64,000 nucleotides of DNA from NCBI GenBank assembly GCA_032622095.1, contig CP136068.1, forward strand, positions 185,707,960 to 185,771,959. Direction: 5' to 3'. The notes under the pieces are model-generated. The model made no database searches. It saw only the letters and a program-made list of their open reading frames with translations, and had not been told where the DNA came from. Below are positions 1-9,298 of the stretch, one piece after another (the first letter of the stretch is position 1; the number at the start of each line of letters is the position of its first letter). Source of the stretch: Siphonodentalium dalli (Eukaryota; Mollusca; Scaphopoda; Gadilida; Siphonodentaliidae). Both the position numbers and the translations under genes were made by a program.

Positions 1-1565
1 GGAAACTATATTGAATGGAACAGACTCAATTGTGTTATAATATATATAATCAATTCTAATATGCAATCCTCTGACGGTTCGAGGTCTCCCAGTTTGCAAG
101 AATATGTGTATATCTTAAATAAAATGATAAATATACGTTTAATGCTGTCTTCTATGAATCAGTTTTGCTAGTTCATTATACGTTTTTAACACACACGATT
201 TGATTCCTCGTATCATTTGAGAAGGACGTGTATGAATTTTTTATCAGTTTTGTTTACCCTCCCGTCCCTATTTCAGACTGAAGCGCACCACTTTTGTCAT
301 CATTAAACTGCACACTTAGACTCATTATGGAAATCCATATATATAAAATTTTTGAAAATTGGCGACTATATCAAATTTAGATCCCCCCATATCTCTCGCC
401 AAAGGGCACCAATTTGGCGTATCTAAACCACCCGATTAGGTTCCTCGTATCAGGAAGAAGAATATGTATCAATCTGGTGGAAATTGGCGCTGACCATACT
501 GTTTATCTTTTATTTTGTGTGTGTGTCTCTCTTACCCTCTATGCATCCCTGACTCGAATGGCCCCACTTGTGACATCCTTAAACCACCCAATTAGACTCC
601 TGATATCATGGAGATGATTATTTATAAGTTTGGTGCTAATCGGCGACTAAATAAATTTTGATCAAATTTAGTACCCACCCCCATCTCTCACCCAAACAGC
701 ACCAATATGGCATCTGTAAATCACACGATTAAACTCCTCGTATCATGGATAAGAATGTGTATCACTTTGGTGGAAATTGGCGCTAAGAATATTGCGTATC
801 AATTTTTGGTGCCCCTCTGCCTTTCAGTGCACCTCTGTCTCGAATTACGCCACTTTTGACAGATTTAAGCCACACCATTAGACTCCTCATACCATGGGGA
901 TGATATTGTATAGGTGTGGTTGCAATCGGCGACTGAACCCATACATATCAGACCTTATCAAATTTAGTGCCTCTCCCACAATCTGTCATCCAAACGACAG
1001 CAATTTGGCGTCTTTAGATCACATAATTAGATGCCTTGTATCATGGAGAAGAATATATATAAATTTGGTGGAAATCGGCCCTAAAATTAGTTTTATCAAT
1101 TGTGGTTCTCCTCTCCCCTTCCGTGCATCCCTGACGCGAACGGCGCCACTTTTGACATATTTAACCACACCATTAGATGCCTCATATCATGGGAATGATT
1201 ATATATAAGTTTCATGACAAACATTTTTTCTGCCCTCCCCCTTTTCTGCCCCTGACAACGGCGTCACTTTAGAAAATTCTACCCCCACACCATTATCTTT
1301 CACGTAAAAAGCTACCCCAAGTAGACCCCTTTGGTGCCATCTAGATGGCCATCGCCGCTAAAATTAGTTTGATCAATTTTGGTGCCCCTCTCCCATTCCG
1401 TGCATCCCTGACTCGAACGGCGACACTTTTGGCATATTTAATCCACACCATTAGATTCCTTATATCATGAGGATGATTATATATAAGTTTCGTGGCAATC
1501 GGCGACACAAATTTGTTCTGCCCTCTCCCCATGTTCTGCCCCTGACAATAACGGCGTCACTTTAA
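1..1565. repeat. diverged satellite, ~145-bp monomers in ~285-bp dimers
   Basis: The phrase around CATTAGACTCCTCATATCATGG recurs near 310, 585, 870, 1170 and 1445, a spacing of roughly 276-297 bp. A related half-unit (CCTCGTATCA followed by GGTGGAAATTGGCGCT) lies about midway between these. I read this as a dimeric satellite of about five dimers, moderately diverged. The short open frames inside it differ from unit to unit and show no protein-like composition. The array stops abruptly at the left end of the Polinton arm, in a unit that reads GTCACTTTA. Confidence 0.8.
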
Positions 1566-1689
1566 AATGCAATGTCTGTTTCGAATCAACGAATGCTATT
1601 GCTATCATAACAAAACCCAAGCATATATATGTGCAGGAGATACTCGAGCTAGGATTCCTCTTATACCTGAGTTGAGGAATATTCATCCA

Positions 1690-2215
1690 AATCCAAAATG
1701 GCGGCCAAAATGGTCACCAGAAATAGAAAAATCGCCGAAAATCACTGATTTTAACATCAGTGAGCGTTATTGTCACGACAACTTCGCACTTGTTTACTAG
1801 TGTGAGTTGGGAAAACTGAGGCGAAGAACTGTCCTCATATCACATCCAAATAAAAGTCCCCCAAATCCAAAATGGCGCCACAATGGCGGACAGATTTTGA
1901 AAAATGTTCACATCATTGGGCATTATTGTCGAGAAAACTCCACACATGCTGACAGTTGGAAATACTGAGGTGAAGTAATTACCTTGCATCTCATGAAGAA
2001 AATTGTTTTCCAAATCAAAGATGGCGACCGAAATTTTAAAACAAGCTTACATTCCTTTACTTTCTTAATATGGGCGTTATTGTTACGCGAATTCTACCCA
2101 CAATTACACGTTCATATGGAACATTGATATGAAGTATTCATTCGTGTTTGGCCAACTCTCACAGTCAAGATGGAGGCCAAACTGGCGGCCAGAAATTGAA
2201 AAGAAGTCGAAATTG
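1690..2215. repeat. TIR-embedded minisatellite, ~150-175 bp unit
   Basis: Four diverged units begin at about 1697, 1871, 2022 and 2170. Each opens with a motif like AATGGCGGCCAAAATGG, then AGAAATTGAAAAA, then GGGCGTTATTGTC and GAGGTGAAGTAATT. The right arm carries the same units inverted at 21555-22110. Repeats inside Polinton terminal repeats are known in other animals; the function is unknown. Confidence 0.7.
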
Positions 2216-3131
2216 TCACATTCTAATTTCAACGTTTTGTCATAATATCAATATGTATGGATTGGACGAAACGGTACATAAGCCATCTATTAGTTCCAAC
2301 ATAGGTCGTAGCCTTCTGGAAGAATGAAAACCCACAATAATCGCGATGTGGCATTTCGAAATCCATTCTCCACTAAGCGCCCATAATGACCGTAACCGTA
2401 TATGGGTGCGCCGAATAGTCATATTATGACTTCCATGAATCAAAACAACAGTACCTGAGCTTATTCTGATTTGCCACATTCAGCATTATCTGGACCAGCA
2501 TCCGTCTCTTCGTCACATTAATCTATCTCGCTCACAACAACACAGTTTTCTACACTTCTTGGTAGAAGGGTCCCAATAATCGGAATGTTTCAAACAACAG
2601 ATATGCCGGTGTCAAGCTCGCGCGTTTGTCTCGAAAGCTGGGAATTCTTATTCTTATTCTTGACGAGCTTCATTCGTGGTAGCTTACAGTATAATTCAGA
2701 TGCTACATATGGGATCTGAGCGTCATCTTGTGTGATAAACTAGAAAGGTATGCGGTCGATGCGTATACTAGCTTTCAGAAGGACCTCTCTATCTGCTTAT
2801 TTTTCAGATTTGGTTACCTAATGTGGATAACAAAATGTACATCTGGTGATCTTCCCATCCAGCCACTTCTCAATATATGGTTCATCAATTCACATATTCA
2901 CGTACTGACGTACCCGGACAACTTCTGTATATGGCTTCGAATGTTGAAAGCCTAACATTTGACGGGTGCCTTTCTGCTAAGGCGTAGAAGACCATAATGC
3001 ATAATATACTCACACTTCTTGACCATGATCATAAGAATCGTCTCACCGTACAGATCCAAGCAGATAATAACAATCCACGTGGTACTAATTTGTGGGCATG
3101 TGTCATGATAGTGGAAATGAAATTCGACCAT

Positions 3132-3958
3132 GACTGCACCGCCCATTCGTTGGGTATGTTTTAGATTCAGACAGGATCTCATGTGGCTTTGCTTTCCTTT
3201 GATGCTCTGAATGTATCTTCCCATCCGTTTGGAAGCCGTTCGTAATCAACTGGACCAGGCGTGTACCTATTGGCTACTACCATATAAGCCCCACCCAGAC
3301 TGGGATGTAGTCTTAAAGACGATGCATTTGATAGTTGGTTGATATGTCACACTCACGCTGGGTGGTTGTCGGTATGGTTCAAGAAAGTTCAATGCCATTA
3401 ACACAAGGGTGAAATGTTCAACGCGAAGAACATCTAGAGGAATGTTACTTTGATGAGATCTTGCATTCAGTTTAGCCTACGTTAGGTACACCAAGTGATT
3501 TCTTTGCAACATCACCATTCCGACCATTGTCCTGCATGAGACATATTAACTACTATATTCTAAAGTTATATAATATAAAGCTAAATGATCATAAAGTTCA
3601 CGTTCACCAACGTCCACATCCATTGCCGTCGAGACTATAAATTGTTCTTTAAACACACAGTGAAATAAATGCACCACAGTTCCTGACATTTTCTTGAATA
3701 ATATCGCCCACATACTGACACTAACCCTGAGAGAGGATAACAAAAACGCATACCTTCATTCTATAAAGACTTTATCCTTTGGCCCATCCGATTGTTCTGG
3801 GGAGGCTAGGATAGTATTATCTAGACAAAATTATACGTCTGGTCAAGTTGATTCAGAACGGCATTGAAACGGATGTGGAAATACAATCTTACCGCACCAA
3901 AAATACCAACACGCATGACATTCTATATCTGAAACATGCACCTGGTGTAGGGGTGTAT
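3132..3958. other. left-arm-specific insertion (~830 bp)
   Basis: The arms align up to about 3131 (left) and resume at the phrase GTAGTATTGGCTGTCACTC near 3971. In the right arm these two points are adjacent, at about 20830. Either 830 bp was inserted on the left or deleted on the right. The insert starts ACTGC and ends GGCAGT, a weak terminal inverted repeat. I see no gene in it. Confidence 0.55.
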
Positions 3959-4009
3959 ACCGTGGCAGTAGTAGTATTGGCTGTCACTCTGGCCCACCCC
4001 CTCGCTCGA

Positions 4010-4325
4010 TGTCACTCTGGCCCATGGGCCAGAGTGACAGGTCCCAGCGGACATGCGCAGTGGGATCTGGTGGCTGTCACTCAGGCCCATGGGCCAGAGT
4101 GACATCGAGCGACGGGTTTGGATTTGTTCTGGCCCACCCCCTCGCTCGATGTCACTCTGGCCCATGGGCCAGAGTGACATCGAGCGACGGGTTTTGGATT
4201 TTTTTCTGGCCCACCCCCTCGCTCGATGTCACTCTGGCCCATGGGCCAGAGTGACAGCCCCAGAAATTTCTGGCCCATGTTTGTTTAACCGGGGCTGTCA
4301 CTCTGGCCCATGGGCCAGAGTGACA
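4010..4325. repeat. array of five 30-bp palindromes in the left TIR
   Basis: A self-complementary 30-mer whose half is TGTCACTCTGGCCCA occurs at 4010-4039, 4075-4104 (one mismatch), 4150-4179, 4227-4256 and 4296-4325. The spacers carry inverted copies of CATCGAGCGACGGGT and ACCCCCTCGCTCGATG, so larger hairpins nest around the cores. The same array is present inverted in the right TIR. The short peptide frames through it (SLWPMGQSDIER) are a by-product of the repeat on both strands. Confidence 0.95.
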
Positions 4326-4651
4326 TCGAGCGAGGGGGGTGGGCCAGAGTGACGGCCCAAGGTCGGTCTAGAGGTTGTTTTAGATTCCAAAAGAGCAAGG
4401 TGAGCGCTTCGAAGGGATTTTTTTGACAGAAAAGAGCACAATTTACCAATGTATCGATTTTTTTTCTCGGATTCTCATGCCAGTATGGTAAGCGAAGGGC
4501 GCTCCCCTTCGCTGGACTAACTGAACTTAGAATAATACGAGAAAAAATAGATGTGTTGGTAAATTGTGTTACTTTGCCAGTGCATATTTTAACAAAAGCG
4601 AAAGTCTTCGAATAAATTCGAAGACGCTAGCACTGTGAAAATGTGCATGTA

Positions 4652-4695
4652 AGAGTCATCTGATAGTAGGTTTTTTGGTGGCCCTGAAAATGGCC
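4652..4695 (-). terminator. histone-type 3' stem-loop (diverged) after the 4.7-kb gene
   Basis: On the minus strand GGCCATTTTCAGGGCC (4695-4680) lies 13 nt after the stop at 4709-4711 and is followed by ACCAAAA. It has the UUUC loop and six-base stem arms of a histone mRNA stem-loop, with one A-G mismatch in the stem. Nineteen nt further on is GATGACTCTT, a degenerate version of the GATAYGCTCTG element that follows the three better copies. On its own it would be weak; the match to the other three makes it credible. Confidence 0.6.
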
Positions 4696-4708
4696 GTTTT
4701 ACGTTAGA

Positions 4709-5119
4709 TCACAAGAAAAGTGGATAAGGGGTCTTTAGGAACTCAAATCCATCCTCTTGATCCAACTCCCGAAACACAAGCGAACCCTCGATGAGAGGTG
4801 GAAATGTACCTTGCGGTATACTCACACTCTTCAATGGAGATACGTCTAATCTGTACTCCGGATCCTTCTTCTGTCTCCAAAACACGAGCTTTCTCTGCAG
4901 AAGGGTTGCCGCCACCGTAAGCAAGACACCTGTTGTCCCAAGCCATTCGATGTTCTCTGGCACCTGTCCACTGAACAGTGTAGGATTGCGAGCCCATGTT
5001 GCTTTGACAAAAGTGAATAGTTCAAAGAACTGTTCACCTGTACCATACACTGCCCATGCAGGAAAGGCTCTCCCACACCGCAATGTCCCTCGGAGCCGAT
5101 ACACGGATGGCTCTGACAT
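4709..5119 (-). CDS. small membrane protein of the Polinton accessory set
   Basis: This open frame of 136 residues from the first in-frame ATG has one likely transmembrane helix at about residues 72-92 (LGTTGVLLTVAATLL), followed by a basic stretch (RKLVFWRQKK). That suggests a membrane-anchored protein with a cytosolic C-terminal half. I do not recognise the family. Another ATG in a different frame lies closer to the promoter (about 5150) and opens a 38-codon frame. The true start may be there if a one-base shift separates the two. The gene lies just inside the left TIR, is preceded by the shared promoter module at 5183-5274, and is followed by the histone-type stem-loop at 4680-4695. Confidence 0.55.
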   Translation of the reverse strand: MSEPSVYRLRGTLRCGRAFPAWAVYGTGEQFFELFTFVKATWARNPTLFSGQVPENIEWLGTTGVLLTVAATLLQRKLVFWRQKKDPEYRLDVSPLKSVSIPQGTFPPLIEGSLVFRELDQEDGFEFLKTPYPLFL

Positions 5120-5182
5120 AAGATCCAAGATCAGTAGCAGCGTATTCCATTGTGAGAAAAATGATATGAGATAATGGGGGTT

Positions 5183-5274
5183 TTGTTATATGTAAAACGC
5201 GCGGACGTCATTGGCGACGTCATTGTGTTTTTACCAAATTTTCCGAACGTCATTTCAAATGTGTTTCTTTTTTG
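5183..5274 (-). promoter_or_regulatory. shared Polinton promoter module, copy 1
   Basis: Reading toward the gene on the minus strand: AAAGAAACACA, then TTTGAAATGACGTTCGG, AAAATTTGGT, two GACGTC (CRE-like) cores with a CCAAT between them, CGCGCGTTT, and a TATA-like CATATAAC at 5183-5190. The same ordered set occurs at 18415-18505 (-), 18510-18600 (+) and 19888-19975 (-), each time upstream of a gene that ends in a histone-type stem-loop. The order and spacing are seen directly; promoter activity is inferred. Confidence 0.75.
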
Positions 5275-5339
5275 GCGAATTAAGATCTTCATCGACATTG
5301 CCGAAGACGATCATTAAAAACAGACACTATTTTTCAACA

Positions 5340-5533
5340 ACATATCTTTTATTTTTGAATTAAGAATCAACATATTTACAACTGATCATGAAATTATCAT
5401 ATTTACAATCAATAACTGGTAATGCAATGAACATAATTTACATTTAGTAATACATTTCATCATTAACAATCAACATATTTACAATTGATTATGATTTTAA
5501 CATGTTTAAACAATTGGTAATGAACACATTTTA
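5340..5533 (-). promoter_or_regulatory. AT-rich 3' region of the Polinton core gene cluster with poly(A) signal
   Basis: There is no gene here. The phrase AATCAACATATTTACAA is repeated at about 5366 and 5468, with a shortened copy between them (ATTATCATATTTACAA, about 5394). The minus strand carries AATAAA at 5353-5348, which suits polyadenylation of the minus-strand transcript that ends with the protease gene. No histone-type stem-loop is present, in contrast to the accessory genes. Confidence 0.5.
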
Positions 5534-6064
5534 TCAACACTGAAATTCACAGTAAGTCTTACAAGTTTGTGAAATATATGTTTTGGGTAATGTTTCTGAT
5601 TCTCTTCGTAAGGGTTCATAGTTTCTATGAAACCAGTCAAATACTATTCTATCATTTTTGAAGTAATCACCATCAAAATTAATTTCAACTAATACTTTTA
5701 TACCATATCCGCTTTTCAAGAAATGTAAAGCAAATATACAGTAGATACCACATTTTTTTGTACCGTGATGTTGAAACTGCCCAACGTTTATTTTACATTC
5801 GATCGAATTTCTTTGAATAAATGATTTGATATATTTATCAATAACTGGTATCCCAAACGAATCGAAATATGTTGCAATGTTCCCATTGAAGAAAATTGCA
5901 ACCCAGTGTTCTCCTGGCTTTTCTGACGTATGTGAATTAACTATGTATGCTTTTACATGATGAGGTTTCTCGTGTGGTAACTGATCTTTTGCACACACCA
6001 CACCATACAATGAACAGAGGTAGGATGATTTGTCTAGTATATGCTGAAGTTCGCTAGTGTTCAT
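5534..6064 (-). CDS. adenovirus-type cysteine protease (Polinton PRO)
   Basis: The 176-residue intact protein shows the adenain-family active-site layout. His53 lies in GEHWVAIFF, Asp68 in YFDSFG, Gln98, and Cys105 in KKCGIYC, with the usual seven-residue spacing between the Gln and the nucleophile Cys. In Polintons and related viruses this enzyme processes virion proteins during maturation. The start ATG is at 6062-6064. It is the last gene of the minus-strand core, 28 bp after the preceding gene. It is one of the few uninterrupted core genes here. Confidence 0.93.
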   Translation of the reverse strand: MNTSELQHILDKSSYLCSLYGVVCAKDQLPHEKPHHVKAYIVNSHTSEKPGEHWVAIFFNGNIATYFDSFGIPVIDKYIKSFIQRNSIECKINVGQFQHHGTKKCGIYCIFALHFLKSGYGIKVLVEINFDGDYFKNDRIVFDWFHRNYEPLRRESETLPKTYISQTCKTYCEFQC

Positions 6065-6092
6065 CTTCGTAGTTTTTTTTTACTTTTTCACA

Positions 6093-6509
6093 CTACAAGT
6101 CAACAAAAACCGAATTAAATTGGATACAGTTTGCATGAACAACTTCCTTTATATCTTTCCAAAGTTTGAATGCCTCAAATTTCTCTTGTGGTGTAAATGA
6201 TTCTATTTCTGGATACAATTGTTCCATAACTCGGTAGATGTTCAATTTAAGTAGTGCTATATCAATGAACATATCTACCCATTGTATAGGTGGTATCCAA
6301 AGACAAAGTAAATGTCGTGTCTGACTTGGATGATCTATTTTACATCCTTCACAATTGAGTGTCACTTCTTTTGAAATTTGATTTTGTATTTCATGAACGA
6401 AACATTTCTCGAAAGTTTTCCGAACTTTGTCAAGGATAGAAACATATGGAATGAAATCGAGTCCTCCAACTTCCAGTCTCAATTTTTCCTCCAAATGCAA
6501 TCCATCCAT
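6093..6509 (-). CDS. conserved Polinton Cys/His protein of unknown function
   Basis: The 138-residue protein is intact. The central segment CEGCKIDHPSQTRH (about residues 53-66), followed by LLC, has the C-x2-C ... H ... H-x2-C layout of a possible zinc-binding site. The same motif is common in the small ORF next to capsid genes of animal Polintons. It starts 4 bp after the end of the major capsid gene and is followed 28 bp later by the protease, suggesting one transcription unit. Function is unknown to me. Confidence 0.75.
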   Translation of the reverse strand: MDGLHLEEKLRLEVGGLDFIPYVSILDKVRKTFEKCFVHEIQNQISKEVTLNCEGCKIDHPSQTRHLLCLWIPPIQWVDMFIDIALLKLNIYRVMEQLYPEIESFTPQEKFEAFKLWKDIKEVVHANCIQFNSVFVDL

Positions 6510-6513
6510 GTTT

Positions 6514-7793
6514 TTAATAATCTGTTATTATTTCTCGCAAACTGTTGATTTCAATTTGATTATCGAACTCAGCATAGACTATCACTGAAGCTAGAGCTGC
6601 AGCAAACTGAAGCTCTAACCTTATGTTACCTGTTTTTATAGGATGCAAATGTCCTTCCTCTGCTCCTTGGTCATGTGTGAGGTCGTAACCACAGAAACAA
6701 TAACCATTCATGTATTTTTCGAGATTCAAACCAAAGGATTTGTTTTGTCCACACATACCCGAAGACTGATACAGTGATAAATAAGATCTTAGGCATTGTT
6801 CTGATTCAAAGTTTGGTTCAAATGGTCGGTTATGGATGGTATGTCCGTCCTGACTAACTTCAAATTTTCTCAGATTGAAGTGTTGGAAATGAAATTGGTT
6901 CGTTTCAATATCGCCATTCATAACTTTGTTTGATACCAAGCCTATGAAAAGTCTCTTTGGCAATTGTCCTTGAAAAAGGTGATCTTCAATTTTTTTATCT
7001 AAGCCCTGCACCAATAGTGAATGTTTTTACTTCAACTCTTCTAATCGGTGTTTTCATATTTTTATGTATTATTGTTTGGTTCAAGTTATTTGCTACTACT
7101 GGCATCAGCGTAATTGTACGAACATTGAAAACTGCCGTTTCAAATACTATTTTTCCGTTGGCCTGACCAATTAAAGAGAATTTTGGATTCGCTCTATTGA
7201 GACGAATTCTTATCTCAATTCCATTTGGTAAGTATTTCTCTTGTAGAAATATATCTGTGTGTAAACGACCACACAATTCTACCGTTTTACTACCTGCTAT
7301 GATTGCTTGGCGAGATTTCAATCCATCATTACCACCAGCTTTAGTGTTTTCGGTGAACTATTTAGCGGTGTTGGGGTACCACATTTCTAGTGCGGCAAGT
7401 TGATTTTCTTTACATTCACCAGAATAAGCCAAGAGATATTCCATGTAGGCTCGATAAGGATAGGTATCTCCGTTTGCCGTTACAAGTTTGTTATTTAGGT
7501 AAATATCGATACTACTGAACATGCTATGGAAAAAGTTGTTAATAGGCGCAATTTCATCAGTACCATCAACCAAGTTTGTCCCATCTGCTTTTGTGATTTT
7601 GAATTTCAGGTACAAATATGATTGAATTACATCTGTCCATTTTTCAGTTTGATGCGGAATTACAAAATTCTATCGGTGCGGAATTATTCAAAGAGCTAAT
7701 CGGGTGATGTTCTATCCATTGTGATTCCAACATCGTTGTCATTGTTGGTGGAACATCAGAAGCATCTATAACTCGGACTTGCTGCATTCGCAT
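6514..7793 (-). pseudogene. major capsid protein (double jelly-roll hexon), broken
   Basis: Three segments in order (from ATG at 7793; 7615-6995; 7014-6514) match the Polinton hexon-type major capsid protein. The N-terminal VIDASDVPP and WIEHHPISS are followed by KFKITKADGTNLVDG, DIYLNNKLV, a middle part with NVRTITLMPVV, and the C-terminal FAAALASVIVYAEFDNQIEI ending ITDY. The reading is disrupted by a shift in a T-run near 7670, an in-frame TAG at 7358-7360 and a shift near 7010. The protein would form the trimeric capsomer of a virion. Product identity is secure from the segment order between the minor virion proteins and the protease; this copy cannot make a full protein. Confidence 0.88.
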
Positions 7794-7815
7794 GATCCAT
7801 TTTGCATCATCATGA

Positions 7816-8196
7816 TTAATCAAATATATCGAGAGATCGTTTTGATTTCTTTACAGACATTTTAATGGACTTACTTCTAACTCGTTTGCAAGAAGAATGA
7901 TTTTTCAAAGGTCGCGATGATCTATTTATGCCATTTGGTGTTGATATTTTCTTTATTGTTTCCCTTCCAAAAGATTTCAATGCTTCTTTACCTTGTTTCA
8001 AAAATACTTCTTTTGGACTTTTACCACGATGAATGATATCTTCGACTGCAGCAAATCCATGCTTGAATACTTGTTGTTTAGTAATCTGACCAATAGGTTT
8101 TAGAAACGGTATTACTGTTCTCATTGCAGATTTGAATAGTGAACCAATTCCATTTCCATACTGTCTAGATACGCCTCTATACACGGGAGTCATCAT
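7816..8196 (-). CDS. small basic virion protein (pVI/pX-like position)
   Basis: The 126 residues are uninterrupted. The N-terminal part (GVSRQYGNGIGSLFKSAMR, then PFLKPIGQ) resembles the short amphipathic glycine-rich start found in Polinton and adintovirus small virion proteins. The C-terminal third is strongly basic (KRVRSKSIKMSVKKSKRS). I infer a membrane-active or DNA-binding minor virion component, by analogy with adenovirus pVI or core proteins. The ATG at 8196 overlaps the end of the penton-type gene by about 20 bp, and the major capsid gene follows. Confidence 0.65.
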   Translation of the reverse strand: MMTPVYRGVSRQYGNGIGSLFKSAMRTVIPFLKPIGQITKQQVFKHGFAAVEDIIHRGKSPKEVFLKQGKEALKSFGRETIKKISTPNGINRSSRPLKNHSSCKRVRSKSIKMSVKKSKRSLDIFD

Positions 8197-9031
8197 AAAT
8201 ACAAATTACTTCGGCGTCGGAATTTACCATAGACTTTCCACCAATAAACTGAATTGGTTTCCCAGTATCACCAGTTATATATACATTTATGGTATCAAAG
8301 CTAGACTTTGATACTGGTACATAATGTAAGTTTTTGAATTCATGCTAATATGTTTACCATCATGTATTCTTTTACTCTCGAATGATGTCACTCGTAATAT
8401 CGGTGCTTCAACATCACTAAGAATTGTATAATCAGCAATGTCAGAATAAACAAACAATTGATTATGCTCCGCATTTCAATCAACTCCATATGGAAATGTT
8501 ATCGAAGGAGTAGCAAATGTGACTGTTTGATTCTGTTCTGTAACCAAGTTTATCCAAAAGAGCTCTGGGGAGTACAATACCTACTTTGGTATAACTATTG
8601 GTTGAAATTTTAACTCGTTGTTGTGCTTTGGAATATCCGATTTCGAATTCCAGTTCTGGAATCATTCTGCTTACTGTACTATCAATTACACCTTGAATTG
8701 TATCTGTCAAATGTGATCCACCAGAATATGCTCCTTCTGGTATTTTTAATTCTATACCATTTTCTGGTTTTGAAATTACTACATCACTCATTGGTATCTT
8801 ATTCAAATATTGTAAAATTCTTGGAACAGAAGTTTTTATTTTTATTTTGCAGGCATCTCCAATAATGTTGTATGTTTCTGATGGTACAATTAGTTCAACC
8901 ATTGCAACTTCCCAAAGCTCTTTATCAATATGTAGGGTTTTTGGTAATTTCACTGTGAAACAACATTGTGAGTTGGCTGGGTAAATTGACATTGAACTAT
9001 CACTCATGAGAGTTATGTAGAATGAATTCAT
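8177..9031 (-). pseudogene. minor capsid (penton-type single jelly-roll) protein, broken
   Basis: The N-terminal part is typical of Polinton minor capsid proteins: SSMSIYPANSQCCFTVKLP, then LWEVAMVELIVP and KLGY near residue 165. The downstream part continues in other frames (LFVYSDIADYTILSDV, then SFDTINVYITGDTG) and ends at a TAG at 8177-8179. There is a shift near 8495, an in-frame TGA at 8476-8478, and another shift near 8335. The protein would form the pentamer at capsid vertices. The ATG overlaps the stop of the upstream membrane-protein gene by 4 bp, and its end overlaps the start of the next gene. Confidence 0.87.
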
Positions 9032-9285
9032 TTTTTCTCAGTATTTTTCAATAATTTCAGTCCAGGTGTTGGTAGAATATAACCTATAGAACTACTTAGA
9101 AGAATAAGCCACAATTCTTTGTTTGCGCTCTGGATACTAATGTGTACAATAGAAGTAATTATTATGATATAAATAATAATTATCTGCGTGAAGTAGGTGA
9201 CTTGGTTCTTAGCAACTTTTTCACCACAGAACTTAAATTGTGATGGTTCATCGAGATTAATTGAATCTGAATGATTTTCCAACAT
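9028..9285 (-). CDS. conserved Polinton membrane protein
   Basis: The 85-residue intact protein contains FCGEKVAKNQVTYFTQ, followed by a strong hydrophobic helix (IIIIYIIIITSIVHISI, about residues 35-51) and a C-terminal LWLILLSSSIGYILPTPGLK. The layout, including the LLSSxxGYxLPxP ending, recurs in a small protein of animal Polintons located before the penton gene. It is likely a single- or double-pass membrane protein of the particle or replication site. The function is unproven. Confidence 0.75.
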   Translation of the reverse strand: MLENHSDSINLDEPSQFKFCGEKVAKNQVTYFTQIIIIYIIIITSIVHISIQSANKELWLILLSSSIGYILPTPGLKLLKNTEKK

Positions 9286-9298
9286 GGTAAATTCTGTT

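Larger units (their letters stand above)
1566..4655. repeat. left inverted arm (TIR) of the Polinton
   Basis: Reverse-complement matches to 20080-22232 run along the whole arm. The outer end (from AATGCAATGTCTG) matches the right end (AACGCAATGTCTG) at about 80 percent by eye. The inner 400 bp (4240-4655) matches at about 95 percent. The arm contains, from outside in, a 150-175-bp minisatellite, a unique stretch, a left-only insertion at 3132-3958, a palindrome array, and an inner segment with a small hairpin GTCTTCGAATAAATTCGAAGAC at 4602-4623. No protein-coding sequence is supported here. Confidence 0.85.

Noticed and set aside
3923-4352. Overlapping open frames on both strands with SLWPMGQSDIER repeats (also 20330-20824)
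   Set aside because: They follow from a 30-bp palindrome repeated in the terminal repeats; frames on both strands read the same peptide, so there is no coding signal.
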